Source: Raineyella sp034933565 (GTDB lineage: Bacteria > Actinomycetota > Actinomycetes > Propionibacteriales > Propionibacteriaceae). From it: a DNA stretch of 64,000 bases. The stretch's first letter is position 1; each line of letters begins with the position of its first letter. The DNA lies in contig NZ_JAYFNG010000052.1 in assembly GCF_034933565.1 (NCBI RefSeq), positions 1 to 64,000 on the forward strand. Direction: 5' to 3'. The notes under the pieces were generated by a model. That model did no database searches, was not told the DNA's origin, and was given only the letters and a program-made list of their open reading frames with translations. The position numbers were made by a program, and so were the translations under genes. This document shows positions 6,592-14,270 of the stretch, in pieces.

Positions 6592-8541
6592 TCAGGCCCG
6601 GTCCACCACCACCGCCGAGCGGGGCCCCAGCCGCAGACCGACGGCGGTCTCCTCCACTTCCCCGGTGGCCAGCAGCACGAGGCCGGCCACGGCACTCACC
6701 ACTGTCCCCTCGCCGAGGTTGACGGCGACCACGATCCGTTCGCCACGCTCGAGGACCAGCAGGTCACCGCCGGCGGCGAGCGCGACGCGGGTCCGGGCGA
6801 GTCGGGGGTCGCCGAGATCGGGCCAGGCCCGGCGCAGCGCGATCAGGTCGTGGACCAGGGCGAGGTGGGCCGCGTACGGCTCGCGCAGCGGCTCGCTCCA
6901 GTCGAGGATCGAGTCGGTGAAGGTCCGGGGGTCCTGCGGGTCGGGGACGACGCCACTGTCCCAGGCCATCCGGGCGAACTCGGCCCGCCTCCCCTCGGTC
7001 ACCGCCCGGCCGAGGTCGGGCTCGGGGTGGGAGGTGAAGAACGCCCACGGTGTCGAGGCGCCCCACTCCTCGCCCATGAAGAGCATCGGGGTGTACGGCG
7101 CGGTGAAGGTGAGCACCGCCGCCAGGGCCAGGGTCCGGTCGTCGACCCGGGTCCGCAGCCGGTCGCCGGCGGCCCGGTTGCCGATCTGGTCGTGGTTGCC
7201 AGCGCACACCACCAGCCGCCACCCGGGCGTCCCCGGCGGGAGCGGCCGGCCGTGCGTACGTTGCCGGAAGGTGGACCAGCGCCCGTCGTGCAGGAAGCCG
7301 TGGCCGAGCACATGGGCCAGCGCCTGCGGGTCGGCGAAGTCGACGAAGTAGCCGACGTCCTCCCCGGTCAGCGTGGCGACGACCGCATGGTGGAAGTCGT
7401 CCGCCCACTGCCCGGCGAGGCCGTAGCCGCCGGCCTCCCGCGGGGTGAACAACCGCGGGTTGTTCTGGTCGGATTCGGCGATCAGGGTGAGCGGGCGCCC
7501 CAGGAAGGCGCTCAGCGCGTCGACCTGGACCGACAGCTCCTCGAGGATGTCGACGGCCCGGCCGGGGTCGGTGAGGGCATGCACCGCATCGAGCCGCAGC
7601 CCGTCGACGTGGAAGTCGCGCAGCCAGTGCCGGGCGTTGTCGAGAAGGTACTGCTGCACCTCGTCGGAGTCCGGCCCGTCGAGATTGACCGGGTTGCCCC
7701 ACGGGGTGTCGGTGCTGGTGTCGAGGTAGGGGCCGAACATCGGCAGGTAGTTGCCCGACGGGCCCCAGTGGTTGTGGACGACGTCCTGGATCACCGCCAG
7801 GCCGCGGGCGTGGCAGGCGTCGACGAAGGCCTGGTAGGCCCACGGCCCGCCGTACGCCTCGTGGACGCAGAACCAGTCGACCCCGTCGTAGCCCCAGCCC
7901 CGGGGACCGTTGAACGCCGCCACCGGCATCAGCTCGACGGTGTCCACGCCGAGGTCGACCAGATGGTCGAGCCGCTCGATCGCGGCAGTGAGGGTGCCCT
8001 CCGGGGTGAAGGTGCCGATGTGCAGCTCGTAGATGATCGACCCGGCCAGCTGCCGGCCGGTCCAGCCGCTGTCGGTCCACGGGAAGGCGGCCGGATCGTA
8101 CGTCCGGGACACGTCGTGCACCCCGTACGGCTGGCGCAGCGTCCGCGGGTCCGGCCGCGGGGTCGGGTCGTCGTCGAGCAGGAAACCGTAGTCCAGCTCC
8201 CCGTCGGCCGCCAGCTCGACCGGTGCCACCGGTTCCCACCAGCCGTCCTCACCCCGGGTCATCTCGGTGATGACCGCGCCCGCGCCGCCGGCGGCGGCGG
8301 GAGCTGCGGGAGAGCCCGAGGCGGCCGTGGCAGCTGCGGGAGACCCCGAGGCGGCCGTGGCGCCGGCCGGAGTACCTGCGGCGGTGGCCGGGGTGTCGGC
8401 CGTCGGGATGTCCGCGGCGGCCGTGGGGCCGGACGCGGCGGGCCGGGTCCACAACCGGACCCGTCGGGGGCGGGGGGCCCAGACGGCGAAGTCCGGCCAT
8501 CTCCCGGCGAGGTCGCGGATCGGTACGCTGCCGTCAGTCAC
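6592..8541 (-). CDS. treZ: Malto-oligosyltrehalose trehalohydrolase
   Basis: TreZ (GH13) releases trehalose from maltooligosyl-trehalose made by TreY. The N-terminal CBM48-like domain begins FAVWAPRPRRVRLW. The barrel contains GWGYDGVDWFCVHEAYGG, nucleophile Asp in DGLRLDAVHAL, acid/base Glu in LIAESDQNNPRL, and the third catalytic Asp in AGNHDQIGNRA. At 649 residues it is longer than usual because of an Ala/Gly/Pro-rich insertion (about residues 35-90) encoded partly by a 30-bp tandem repeat. The start is a GTG 42 bp after murB. No treY or treX is in the window, so the pathway partner must lie elsewhere. Confidence 0.9.
   Translation of the reverse strand: MTDGSVPIRDLAGRWPDFAVWAPRPRRVRLWTRPAASGPTAAADIPTADTPATAAGTPAGATAASGSPAAATAASGSPAAPAAAGGAGAVITEMTRGEDGWWEPVAPVELAADGELDYGFLLDDDPTPRPDPRTLRQPYGVHDVSRTYDPAAFPWTDSGWTGRQLAGSIIYELHIGTFTPEGTLTAAIERLDHLVDLGVDTVELMPVAAFNGPRGWGYDGVDWFCVHEAYGGPWAYQAFVDACHARGLAVIQDVVHNHWGPSGNYLPMFGPYLDTSTDTPWGNPVNLDGPDSDEVQQYLLDNARHWLRDFHVDGLRLDAVHALTDPGRAVDILEELSVQVDALSAFLGRPLTLIAESDQNNPRLFTPREAGGYGLAGQWADDFHHAVVATLTGEDVGYFVDFADPQALAHVLGHGFLHDGRWSTFRQRTHGRPLPPGTPGWRLVVCAGNHDQIGNRAAGDRLRTRVDDRTLALAAVLTFTAPYTPMLFMGEEWGASTPWAFFTSHPEPDLGRAVTEGRRAEFARMAWDSGVVPDPQDPRTFTDSILDWSEPLREPYAAHLALVHDLIALRRAWPDLGDPRLARTRVALAAGGDLLVLERGERIVVAVNLGEGTVVSAVAGLVLLATGEVEETAVGLRLGPRSAVVVDRA
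8302..8361. repeat. 30-bp tandem duplication inside treZ
   Basis: Two 30-bp units (8302-8331 and 8332-8361), nearly identical, encode an ATAASGSPAA-type repeat in the N-terminal insertion of TreZ. The length is a multiple of 3, so the frame is kept. Confidence 0.85.
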
Positions 8542-8583
8542 GGGGGTCCTCCGGGGTCAGGGGAACAGGAGTCGGCCGGCGGT

Positions 8584-9648
8584 TCAGACCCGGACGTCGT
8601 CCAGACTGCAGTTCACCAGGTTGGGCTCGGGCACGAGGCTGACCCCGTACGTGTCGCGGACGCCGTCGCGGACCGCCCGGGCGAGCTCGAGCACATCGGC
8701 GGTGCTGGCGCCGCCGCGGTTGGTGAGCGCGAGCGTGTGCTTGGTCGACAACGTCGCCGGCGCGGCCCCCTCGCCGTAGCGGGGCAGGTGCCAGCCCTTG
8801 GTGTAGCCGGCGTGTTCGATCAGCCAGGCGGCCGAGGTCTTCACCCTGCCGGGGCCCGCGGGGTAGCGCGGCGCACCCTCCGGCAGATCCGCGGCGAGGG
8901 CCTCCGGCAGCACCGGGTTGGTGAAGAAGGAGCCGGCGCTCCAGGTGTCGTGGTCGGCCGGGTCGATGACCATGCCCTTGCCGGCCCGCAGCTCGAGCAC
9001 CGCCCGGCGGACCTCCGGGGCGCGGGCCGGCTCGCCGAGGCCGACGCCCAGCTTGTCGGCCAGCTGCTGGTAGCGGACCGAGGAGAGCAGGTCACCGAGC
9101 AGGAACTGGAACGCGACGTCGAGGATGATCCAGCGCCCGGGCTCCTCCTTGAACCGCGAGGTGCGGTAGCCGAACCCGCACTCGAAGGGGAAGAAGGTCC
9201 GCTGGGCCCGCTCCTGGCGGTCCCAGGCGCGGACCCGGACGATGTAGTGACCGACCTCCGTGCCGTACGCCCCGACGTTCTGGATCGGCACGGCGCCGAC
9301 CTGACCGGGGATGCCGGACAGGCACTCCAGGCCGCGCCACTGGCGGGTGATCGCCTCCTGGACGAACCCGTCCCAGGACTCCCCCGCGGCGACCGTCACG
9401 TTGGCGCCGGCGCAGCAGGACTCCTCCTCCACCCACAGGCCCGAGGTGGCGACGTTGACGACGAGTCCGTCGAACCCCTCGTCACCGATCAGCAGGTTGG
9501 ACCCGCCGCCGAGGATCAGCACCGGCTCCCCCGTGGTGTCGGCCGCGGTGACCAGGTCGATCAGGGTCCGGTCGTCGCGGGCGACCTCGAAGCGGGCGGC
9601 CGGCCCGCCCAGGTGGAAGGTGGTGTGGTCGGCGAGGAGCTCAGCCAC
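8584..9648 (-). CDS. murB: UDP-N-acetylenolpyruvoylglucosamine reductase
   Basis: MurB uses NADPH and FAD to reduce UDP-GlcNAc-enolpyruvate to UDP-MurNAc in peptidoglycan synthesis. The FAD-binding half has VLILGGGSNLLIGDEGFDG and GIPGQVGAVPIQNVGAYG. GYRTSRFK and the proton-donor serine in AGSFFTNPV lie in the substrate domain, and the C-terminus has the conserved Glu in VPEPNLVN. The GTG at 9648 overlaps the upstream stop (GTGGCTGA), which suggests translational coupling. An ORF extension beyond it has no homology. 354 residues, normal for actinobacteria. Confidence 0.93.
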   Translation of the reverse strand: MAELLADHTTFHLGGPAARFEVARDDRTLIDLVTAADTTGEPVLILGGGSNLLIGDEGFDGLVVNVATSGLWVEEESCCAGANVTVAAGESWDGFVQEAITRQWRGLECLSGIPGQVGAVPIQNVGAYGTEVGHYIVRVRAWDRQERAQRTFFPFECGFGYRTSRFKEEPGRWIILDVAFQFLLGDLLSSVRYQQLADKLGVGLGEPARAPEVRRAVLELRAGKGMVIDPADHDTWSAGSFFTNPVLPEALAADLPEGAPRYPAGPGRVKTSAAWLIEHAGYTKGWHLPRYGEGAAPATLSTKHTLALTNRGGASTADVLELARAVRDGVRDTYGVSLVPEPNLVNCSLDDVRV

Positions 9649-10075
9649 GGTCCACCTCCGCGGTCGCCTGACCGAGCACCTTGACGTCCTCACCGTCCGG
9701 CCCGGTGATCACCGCGGTGATCGTCACCGTGGCGGTCTCCTCGGTGAGCGCCGTGATGGCGGCGGTGATCCGCAGCTCGACGCCGGTCTCGTCGTCGGGG
9801 ACGGGCACCGGGCTGGTGAAGCGGCAGGAGTAGGCCCGGACCTTGGCCGGGTCACCGACCCAGTCGGTGACGATCCGCAGCGCGGTGGCCATCGTCAGCA
9901 TGCCGTGCGCGATGACCGATGGCATGCCGACCCGGCGGGCCATCCGGTCGGACCAGTGGATCGGGTTGAAGTCGGTGGACGCGCCGGCGTAGCGGACCAG
10001 GTCGGCCCGGGTCAGTGTGACGGTGAGCGGCGGCAGCGCGGTGCCGATGGTCAGCGGCGTGGGCTCGGTCATCAT
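9641..10075 (-). CDS. MaoC-like (R)-hydroxyacyl-CoA/ACP dehydratase, HadB-like
   Basis: A single hotdog domain with the MaoC signature: YAGASTDFNPIHWSD supplies the catalytic Asp/His pair, followed by VIAHGMLTMA. 144 residues. It corresponds in position to HadB of mycobacteria, where the rpmG-hadA-hadB block also lies near tRNA and secE-nusG genes. In non-mycolate actinobacteria the exact acyl substrate is unknown. Two adjacent ATG codons exist; both overlap the stop of the upstream partner, indicating coupled expression. HadB-type proteins act as heterodimers with the HadA-like product next door. Confidence 0.85.
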   Translation of the reverse strand: MMTEPTPLTIGTALPPLTVTLTRADLVRYAGASTDFNPIHWSDRMARRVGMPSVIAHGMLTMATALRIVTDWVGDPAKVRAYSCRFTSPVPVPDDETGVELRITAAITALTEETATVTITAVITGPDGEDVKVLGQATAEVDRG

Positions 10076-10548
10076 CGGGTGCCCTCCTCGGTGGCGCTCC
10101 GTACGGCGGCCTTCGGCTCCTTCGGCGCAGGCACCTCACGGTTGTGGATCAGCTGGGCCGTCACGGTGCAGACCTGCTCCCCGGCGACGGTGCTGACGTC
10201 GACCGAGGTGGTGACGAACTCCATCGGCCCACGCACTCGGACCTTGTCGAGAGTGAGCACGCCGACGACCTCGTCGCCGGCCCGCAACGGACGGTCGTAG
10301 CGGAACTTCTGTTCGCCGTGGATCACCCGCTCCAGCCGCAGCTCGAGCTCCGGATCGGCGAACATCGCCTCCCATGCGGTCGACGCGATGACGAACGCGA
10401 AGGTCGGCGGGGCGATCGGGTTGGGGCCACCGTACGAGGGGTTGTCGTCCCCGATCGCCCGGGCGAACTCGTGGACCTTGGCACGGGACACCTGGTACGG
10501 CTCCGTGGCCGGGTAGGACCTCCCGGCGTGCTCAGACGTGATGGCCAT
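10072..10548 (-). CDS. FAS1-like dehydratase-domain protein, HadA-like (UPF0336)
   Basis: A 158-residue hotdog-fold protein beginning MAITSEHAGRSYPATEPYQVSR, with YGGPNPIAPPTFAFVIA and HGEQKFRYDRPLRAGDEV, motifs of the UPF0336/HadA subunit. This subunit lacks the catalytic Asp-x-x-x-His pair carried by its HadB partner and helps bind the acyl chain. Stop and start overlap (ATGA) with the downstream HadB-like gene support a heterodimer. Its C-terminus is Lys/Glu/Ala-rich. Confidence 0.85.
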   Translation of the reverse strand: MAITSEHAGRSYPATEPYQVSRAKVHEFARAIGDDNPSYGGPNPIAPPTFAFVIASTAWEAMFADPELELRLERVIHGEQKFRYDRPLRAGDEVVGVLTLDKVRVRGPMEFVTTSVDVSTVAGEQVCTVTAQLIHNREVPAPKEPKAAVRSATEEGTR

Positions 10549-10699
10549 GACCCCAACGCTACTCGGTCCGGTGATCGGCGGGGAGGCTCGTGGGACGTCC
10601 CGCCGGACGCCTCGGCCGGATCACCGTACGACCCGCGGCGGGGCCGCGTGCCCGCCACGGCGGGGACATCGGGGCCCGACGCGTCGGCGCGGGGAAACG

Positions 10700-10734
10700 C
10701 GACAGGGCGCCACCACGTGGGTGACGCCCTGTCG
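10700..10734 (-). terminator. Hairpin terminator after rpmG
   Basis: A perfect 10-bp inverted repeat (cgacagggcg 10700-10709 / cgccctgtcg 10725-10734) starts 20 bp after the rpmG stop, followed on the minus strand by CGTTTCC. It may let rpmG be expressed well above hadAB. Confidence 0.75.
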
Positions 10735-10753
10735 GGAAGTCTGTCGCGTACGC

Positions 10754-10921
10754 TCAGCGGGTCTCGCGGTGAGCGGTGTGACGGCCGCACTTCGGGCAGA
10801 ACTTGTTCATCTCCAGACGATCCGGGGTGTTGCGCCGGTTCTTCTTGGTGATGTAGTTCCGCTCCTTGCACTCGGTGCAGGCAAGCGTGATCTTCGGGCG
10901 AATATCAGCACCCTTGGCCAT
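10754..10921 (-). CDS. rpmG: 50S ribosomal protein L33
   Basis: A 55-residue protein: MAKGADIRPKITLACTEC, then KERNYITKKNRRN, and KFCPKCGRHTAHRETR at the C-terminus. The two CxxC pairs (CTEC and CPKC) make this the zinc-binding (C+) form of L33. It directly follows three tRNA genes on the same strand and precedes hadA. The C+ form in this locus is the usual housekeeping copy. Confidence 0.95.
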   Translation of the reverse strand: MAKGADIRPKITLACTECKERNYITKKNRRNTPDRLEMNKFCPKCGRHTAHRETR

Positions 10922-10958
10922 GATCGATCCTCTGTCTGTTCAAGTTCACTGGTCTGAA

Positions 10959-11035
10959 TGGTAGCGAGGGCGGGATTCGAACCCGCGACCTCACGATTAT
11001 GAGTCGTGCGCTCTCACCAACTGAGCTACCCCGCC
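10959..11035 (-). tRNA. tRNA-Met (CAU), elongator type
   Basis: Cloverleaf with acceptor GGCGGGG / CCTCGCT (two wobble pairs), anticodon stem CACGA / TCGTG, loop CTCATAA (anticodon CAT) and T-arm GCGGG TTCGAAT CCCGC. The 3' CCA is encoded (10959-10961), unlike the two neighbouring tRNAs. Overall sequence fits actinobacterial elongator tRNA-Met. Confidence 0.93.
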
Positions 11036-11113
11036 ATGTTCCGGACCAGTCACCTGGCTGGCATCCACGGTGGCAACGACTGCGGTTGTCGCTGGCCGTG
11101 GATCCGGAGTCCG

Positions 11114-11186
11114 AGCCCCCAAGCAGAATCGAACTGCTGACCTTCTCCTTACCATGGAGACGCTCTGCCTACTGAGCTATAGGGGC
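11114..11186 (-). tRNA. tRNA-Thr (GGU)
   Basis: A 73-nt cloverleaf: acceptor GCCCCTA / TGGGGGC, D-stem GCTC / GAGC, anticodon stem TCTCC / GGAGA with loop ATGGTAA (anticodon GGT), T-arm AGCAG TTCGATT CTGCT, discriminator T. CCA is not encoded. Confidence 0.95.
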
Positions 11187-11317
11187 CTGCACCCTGTCCC
11201 GGACGGCGAGTTCCGGCACAGCTGCCGGGGAACCAACTTACACAACCCGGCCCGACTTGCCAAACCGTGGTTCGGCGAGGTCCAGCCAGGGGTGCAAGCC
11301 GGGACTCCGACTGTGCG

Positions 11318-11399
11318 TGGCAGGTGCTGGATTCGAACCAGCGTAGGCGAAGCCGACGGTTTTACAGACCGCTCCCTTTGGCCGCTCGGGCAACCTGCC
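11318..11399 (-). tRNA. tRNA-Tyr (GUA)
   Basis: An 82-nt class II tRNA: acceptor GGCAGGT / ACCTGCC, anticodon stem GCGGT / ACCGT with loop CTGTAAA (anticodon GTA), long variable arm (CGGCTTCGCCTACG), T-arm GCTGG TTCGAAT CCAGC, discriminator A. CCA is not encoded. It is the first gene of the tRNA-Tyr/Thr/Met-rpmG transcript. Confidence 0.95.
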
Positions 11400-11442
11400 A
11401 TGCCTGATCCCCCCGGTTTCCCGGGTTTCTCGGGCGACGGAA

Positions 11443-11472
11443 ACCATAGCAAGGTTCCACCACTCAGCGCAA
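11443..11472 (-). promoter_or_regulatory. Promoter of tRNA-Tyr/Thr/Met-rpmG
   Basis: On the minus strand TTGCGC (11467-11472), an 18-nt spacer and TATGGT (11443-11448) lie 44 bp upstream of tRNA-Tyr. Confidence 0.6.
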
Positions 11473-11480
11473 AACGGCGC

Positions 11481-11582
11481 CGCGATGCACTGCCGGGCGG
11501 CCTCCGCGATGCACTGCCGGGTGGCCTCCATGGCGGACGACCGGCCACCGGGCCGACCACGGGCCGACCACGGGCCGACCAT
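11481..11582. repeat. Short tandem repeats upstream of yajQ
   Basis: Two 24-bp units differing at one base (11481-11504, 11505-11528), then about three 11-bp units of gggccgaccac (11550-11582). They lie between the divergent tRNA-Tyr promoter and yajQ. Confidence 0.75.
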
Positions 11583-11687
11583 CGGGTCGGCGCTGCACCG
11601 CCGACCGACCCGGCTGCGGAGGGCTGCCGAGGCGACCGGTGCAGGGCAGAATGGTCGGACACCGACCCCCATCCCGAGGAGCGCATC

Positions 11688-12182
11688 GTGGCCAGTGAGA
11701 ACTCTTTCGACGTCGTGAGCAAGGTCGACCACATGGAGGTGGCCAACGCCGTCAACCAGGCGGCCAAGGAGGTGCACCAGCGCTTCGACTTCAAGGGCAC
11801 CGACGCCAGGGTCACCCTGTCCGGGGAGGACGTCATCGAGCTCGAGGCCACCACCGAGGAGCGGGTCGCCGCCGTGCTGGATGTGCTGCAGTCCAAGCTG
11901 GTCCGCCGCGGGATCAATCTGAAGTCGCTGGATGCCGGCGCCCCGCGGTCCTCCGGGAAGGTGTGGAAGATCACCGCGTCGATCCAGGAGGGGATCAGCC
12001 AGGAGAACGCCAAGAAGGTGTCCAAGCTGATCCGCGACGAGGGCCCCAAGGGTGTCAGGACGCAGATCCAGGGGGACGAACTGCGGGTCTCCTCCAAGAG
12101 CCGCGACGACCTGCAGACCGTCCAGTCGCTGATCAAGGCGCAGGACTACGACTTCGCGGTCCAGTTCACGAACTACCGGTAG
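11688..12182 (+). CDS. yajQ: YajQ family protein (UPF0234), nucleotide-binding
   Basis: A 164-residue protein starting ASENSFDVVSKVDHMEVANA after the initiator. It has the family hallmarks RFDFKGTDARV, SSGKVWKITASIQEG and DLQTVQSLIKAQDYDFAVQF. YajQ proteins have two RNA-recognition-like folds and bind nucleic acid or nucleotides; cyclic di-GMP binding is reported for some members, but the role in actinobacteria is unknown. The GTG start has AGGAG six bases upstream. The ORF can be extended across the tRNA genes, which is not plausible. Confidence 0.92.
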   Translation: MASENSFDVVSKVDHMEVANAVNQAAKEVHQRFDFKGTDARVTLSGEDVIELEATTEERVAAVLDVLQSKLVRRGINLKSLDAGAPRSSGKVWKITASIQEGISQENAKKVSKLIRDEGPKGVRTQIQGDELRVSSKSRDDLQTVQSLIKAQDYDFAVQFTNYR

Positions 12183-12221
12183 GCCGCCGGGACGTCGGGC
12201 GCCGACGTCACCCCCTGCCCC

Positions 12222-12227
12222 TATGCT
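12222..12227 (+). promoter_or_regulatory. -10 element of a leaderless xthA transcript
   Basis: TATGCT is followed by exactly six bases and then the GTG start of the nuclease gene, so transcription probably begins at the start codon. No SD is present. The -35 region is not clear. Confidence 0.5.
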
Positions 12228-12233
12228 GGGCGG

Positions 12234-13055
12234 GTGCTGCGCATCGCGACCTTCAACGTGAACGGGATCCGGGCCGCGGAGCGACGCGGTTTCCCCGCCT
12301 GGCTGGCCGCGCGTACGCCGGACGTGCTGGCGGTGCAGGAGATGCGCTGCCCGGTCGGCGAGGTGCCGGACGTGTTCGGCGGCTACCACCTCGTCCACGA
12401 CGCGGGGACGATCCCGGGGCGCAACGGGGTGGCGATCGCCAGCCGGACGGCGCCGAGTGCGGTCCGGCTCGGGTTCGGCAGCAAGGAGTTCGACCGCGAG
12501 GGTCGCTACCTGGAGGTCGACCTCGACCCCGCCGACGGGCCCCGGCTGCGAGTCGCCTCGGTGTACGTGCCCAAGGGCGGCACACCGTACGAGGACGAGG
12601 CCTCGCTGGCGAAGATGCAGCGGAAGTTCCGCTTCCTGGAGTCCTTCTCCCGCCACCTGACCCGGAGCCGGCGCGAGGCGGGCCGGGAGGGTCGGGAGTT
12701 CGTCGTGATGGGCGACTGGAACATCGCCCCGACCGAGCTGGACATCCGCAATTGGCGCTCCAACCGGCGCTCGGAGGGCTTCCTGCCCGAGGAACGGGAG
12801 TGGATCGCCGGGGTCCAGTCGCCCCGCACCCTGGTCGACGTGGTCCGCCGCCATCACGGTGAGGTCGAGGGCCCCTACTCCTGGTGGTCGTGGCGCGGCA
12901 AGGCCTTCGACAACGACGCCGGCTGGCGGATCGACTACCAGCTGGCCACCCCCGGGCTGGCCGGCGCCGCGTCCGTGGCCGGCACGGACCGCGATCCGGC
13001 CTACGACACCCGGATCTCCGACCACGCCCCGGTCGTGGTCGACTACCAGCTGTGA
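12234..13055 (+). CDS. xthA: Exodeoxyribonuclease III-type AP endonuclease
   Basis: An EEP-superfamily DNA repair enzyme that cuts at abasic sites and has 3'-5' exonuclease activity. Active-site motifs in order: TFNVNGIRAAERRGF, LAVQEMR (metal-binding Glu), GRNGVAIA, VYVPKG, GDWNIAPTELD, and the final SDHAPVVVDY with the catalytic Asp-His. 273 residues, typical length. The GTG start follows a -10 element by six bases, so the mRNA is probably leaderless. It sits just after yajQ on the same strand. Confidence 0.93.
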   Translation: MLRIATFNVNGIRAAERRGFPAWLAARTPDVLAVQEMRCPVGEVPDVFGGYHLVHDAGTIPGRNGVAIASRTAPSAVRLGFGSKEFDREGRYLEVDLDPADGPRLRVASVYVPKGGTPYEDEASLAKMQRKFRFLESFSRHLTRSRREAGREGREFVVMGDWNIAPTELDIRNWRSNRRSEGFLPEEREWIAGVQSPRTLVDVVRRHHGEVEGPYSWWSWRGKAFDNDAGWRIDYQLATPGLAGAASVAGTDRDPAYDTRISDHAPVVVDYQL

Positions 13056-13121
13056 GCGCACGCGTCACGCCGTGAACGTACGACGCCTCGCTCCTCTTGC
13101 CCGACGGAGGAAGGAACCCTG

Positions 13122-14177
13122 ATGGAGCTGACCAGCCGCAGCACCGACGACGTCCTGTTCGGCACCGACGGCCCGGTGGCCCGGATCGTGCTCAACCGCC
13201 CGCGGGCGATCAACGCCCTGACCCTGGGCATGGTGACCGACATCCACGCCGCGCTGGAGGAGTGGGCGCTCGACGAGCGTGTCGGCGTGGTGGTCGTCCA
13301 GGGTGCCGGCGCGCGAGGGCTGTGCTCCGGCGGGGACGTCCGGGCAGTGCGCAGGAGCGTCCTGGAGGACGGCGACCCCGGCCCCTTCTTCGCCACCGAG
13401 TACGGCATGAACGCGGCGATCGCCGACTTCCCCAAGCCGTACGTGGCGCTGATGGACGGGATCGTGATGGGCGGTGGCGTCGGCGTGTCCGGCCACGGCT
13501 CGATCCGGCTCACCACGGAGAACACCCGGCTCGCGATGCCCGAGACGATCATCGGCTTCACTCCCGACGTCGGCGCCCAATGGCTGCTGGCCGGGGCACC
13601 GGGCCAGATCGGCGCCTGGATGGCGATGACCGGGGTGACCATCGACGGCGCCGACGCGGTGGCCGCCGGGTTCGCCGACGCCATGGTCGCCGCCGACCGG
13701 ATGACGGAGATGGCGGCACTGGACGGGCGCCGCGACCCGTGGCTGTACGCCCTGGCCGAGGGCGCCCCGTTCACCGGCGTGGAGCTCTCCTTCCCCGCCC
13801 TGTCCGCCCTGCACGAGGACGGCCCGACCCGGCGGTGGATCGACGAGTGCTTCACCGGCGCGGACGCCACGACGATCGTCGGGCGACTGCTCGACCACGA
13901 GCACCCGGCCGCCCGCCGGGCCGGCGCCGACCTGCGCCTGCGCTGCCCGCTGTCGGTGGTGACCAGCCTGGCGGCGCTGCGCCGGGCCCAGGCGATGTCC
14001 GGGGTGCACGAGGTGCTGGCCCAGGACCTGCGGGTGGCCGAGCGGATGGCGATGCTGCCCGACTTCGCCGAGGGGGTCCGTGCCCAGCTGGTCGACAAGG
14101 ACCAGGCCCCGCGGTGGAGCGATGCCTCGATCGAGGACGTCGACCCGCAGGAAGTGGCCGAGCTCTTCGCCGATTGA
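13122..14177 (+). CDS. Enoyl-CoA hydratase/isomerase family protein, 3-hydroxyisobutyryl-CoA hydrolase-like
   Basis: A 351-residue crotonase-fold protein. NRPRAINALTLGMVTDIHAAL, GLCSGGDVRAV and the oxyanion-hole segment MDGIVMGGGVGVSGHGS, followed by AMPETIIGFTPDVGAQW, match the 3-hydroxyisobutyryl-CoA hydrolase branch (valine degradation). That branch has the longer C-terminal region seen here (about residues 260-351, with AEGVRAQLVDKDQAPRW). Simple enoyl-CoA hydratases are nearly 100 residues shorter. A good SD (GGAGGAAGG) precedes the ATG. No other valine-catabolism genes are adjacent, so the substrate is inferred from family only. Confidence 0.83.
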   Translation: MELTSRSTDDVLFGTDGPVARIVLNRPRAINALTLGMVTDIHAALEEWALDERVGVVVVQGAGARGLCSGGDVRAVRRSVLEDGDPGPFFATEYGMNAAIADFPKPYVALMDGIVMGGGVGVSGHGSIRLTTENTRLAMPETIIGFTPDVGAQWLLAGAPGQIGAWMAMTGVTIDGADAVAAGFADAMVAADRMTEMAALDGRRDPWLYALAEGAPFTGVELSFPALSALHEDGPTRRWIDECFTGADATTIVGRLLDHEHPAARRAGADLRLRCPLSVVTSLAALRRAQAMSGVHEVLAQDLRVAERMAMLPDFAEGVRAQLVDKDQAPRWSDASIEDVDPQEVAELFAD

Positions 14178-14238
14178 GCCGAAGAGCCGGTGCGGGCCGA
14201 TTGAGCGGGAGGGCCGGGCCGGTGAGCCGGGGAGCGCC

Positions 14239-14263
14239 GGCGAGCGGGTCGGCTCCGCTCGCC
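14239..14263. terminator. Bidirectional hairpin between convergent genes
   Basis: A perfect 9-bp inverted repeat (ggcgagcgg / ccgctcgcc) with a 7-nt loop lies between the ends of the crotonase-family gene and mptB, and could serve both strands. Confidence 0.6.
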
Positions 14264-14270
14264 CCTGTGG

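Noticed and set aside
6439..9684. 1081-codon plus-strand open frame opposite treZ and murB
   Set aside because: It is antisense to two well-recognised genes, has no domain, and is Gly/Arg/Val-rich as expected from the complementary third-position GC bias.
11070..11687. N-terminal extension of yajQ through tRNA-Met, -Thr and -Tyr
   Set aside because: The frame is open but reads antisense tRNA sequence; the GTG at 11688 has an SD and matches the family start.
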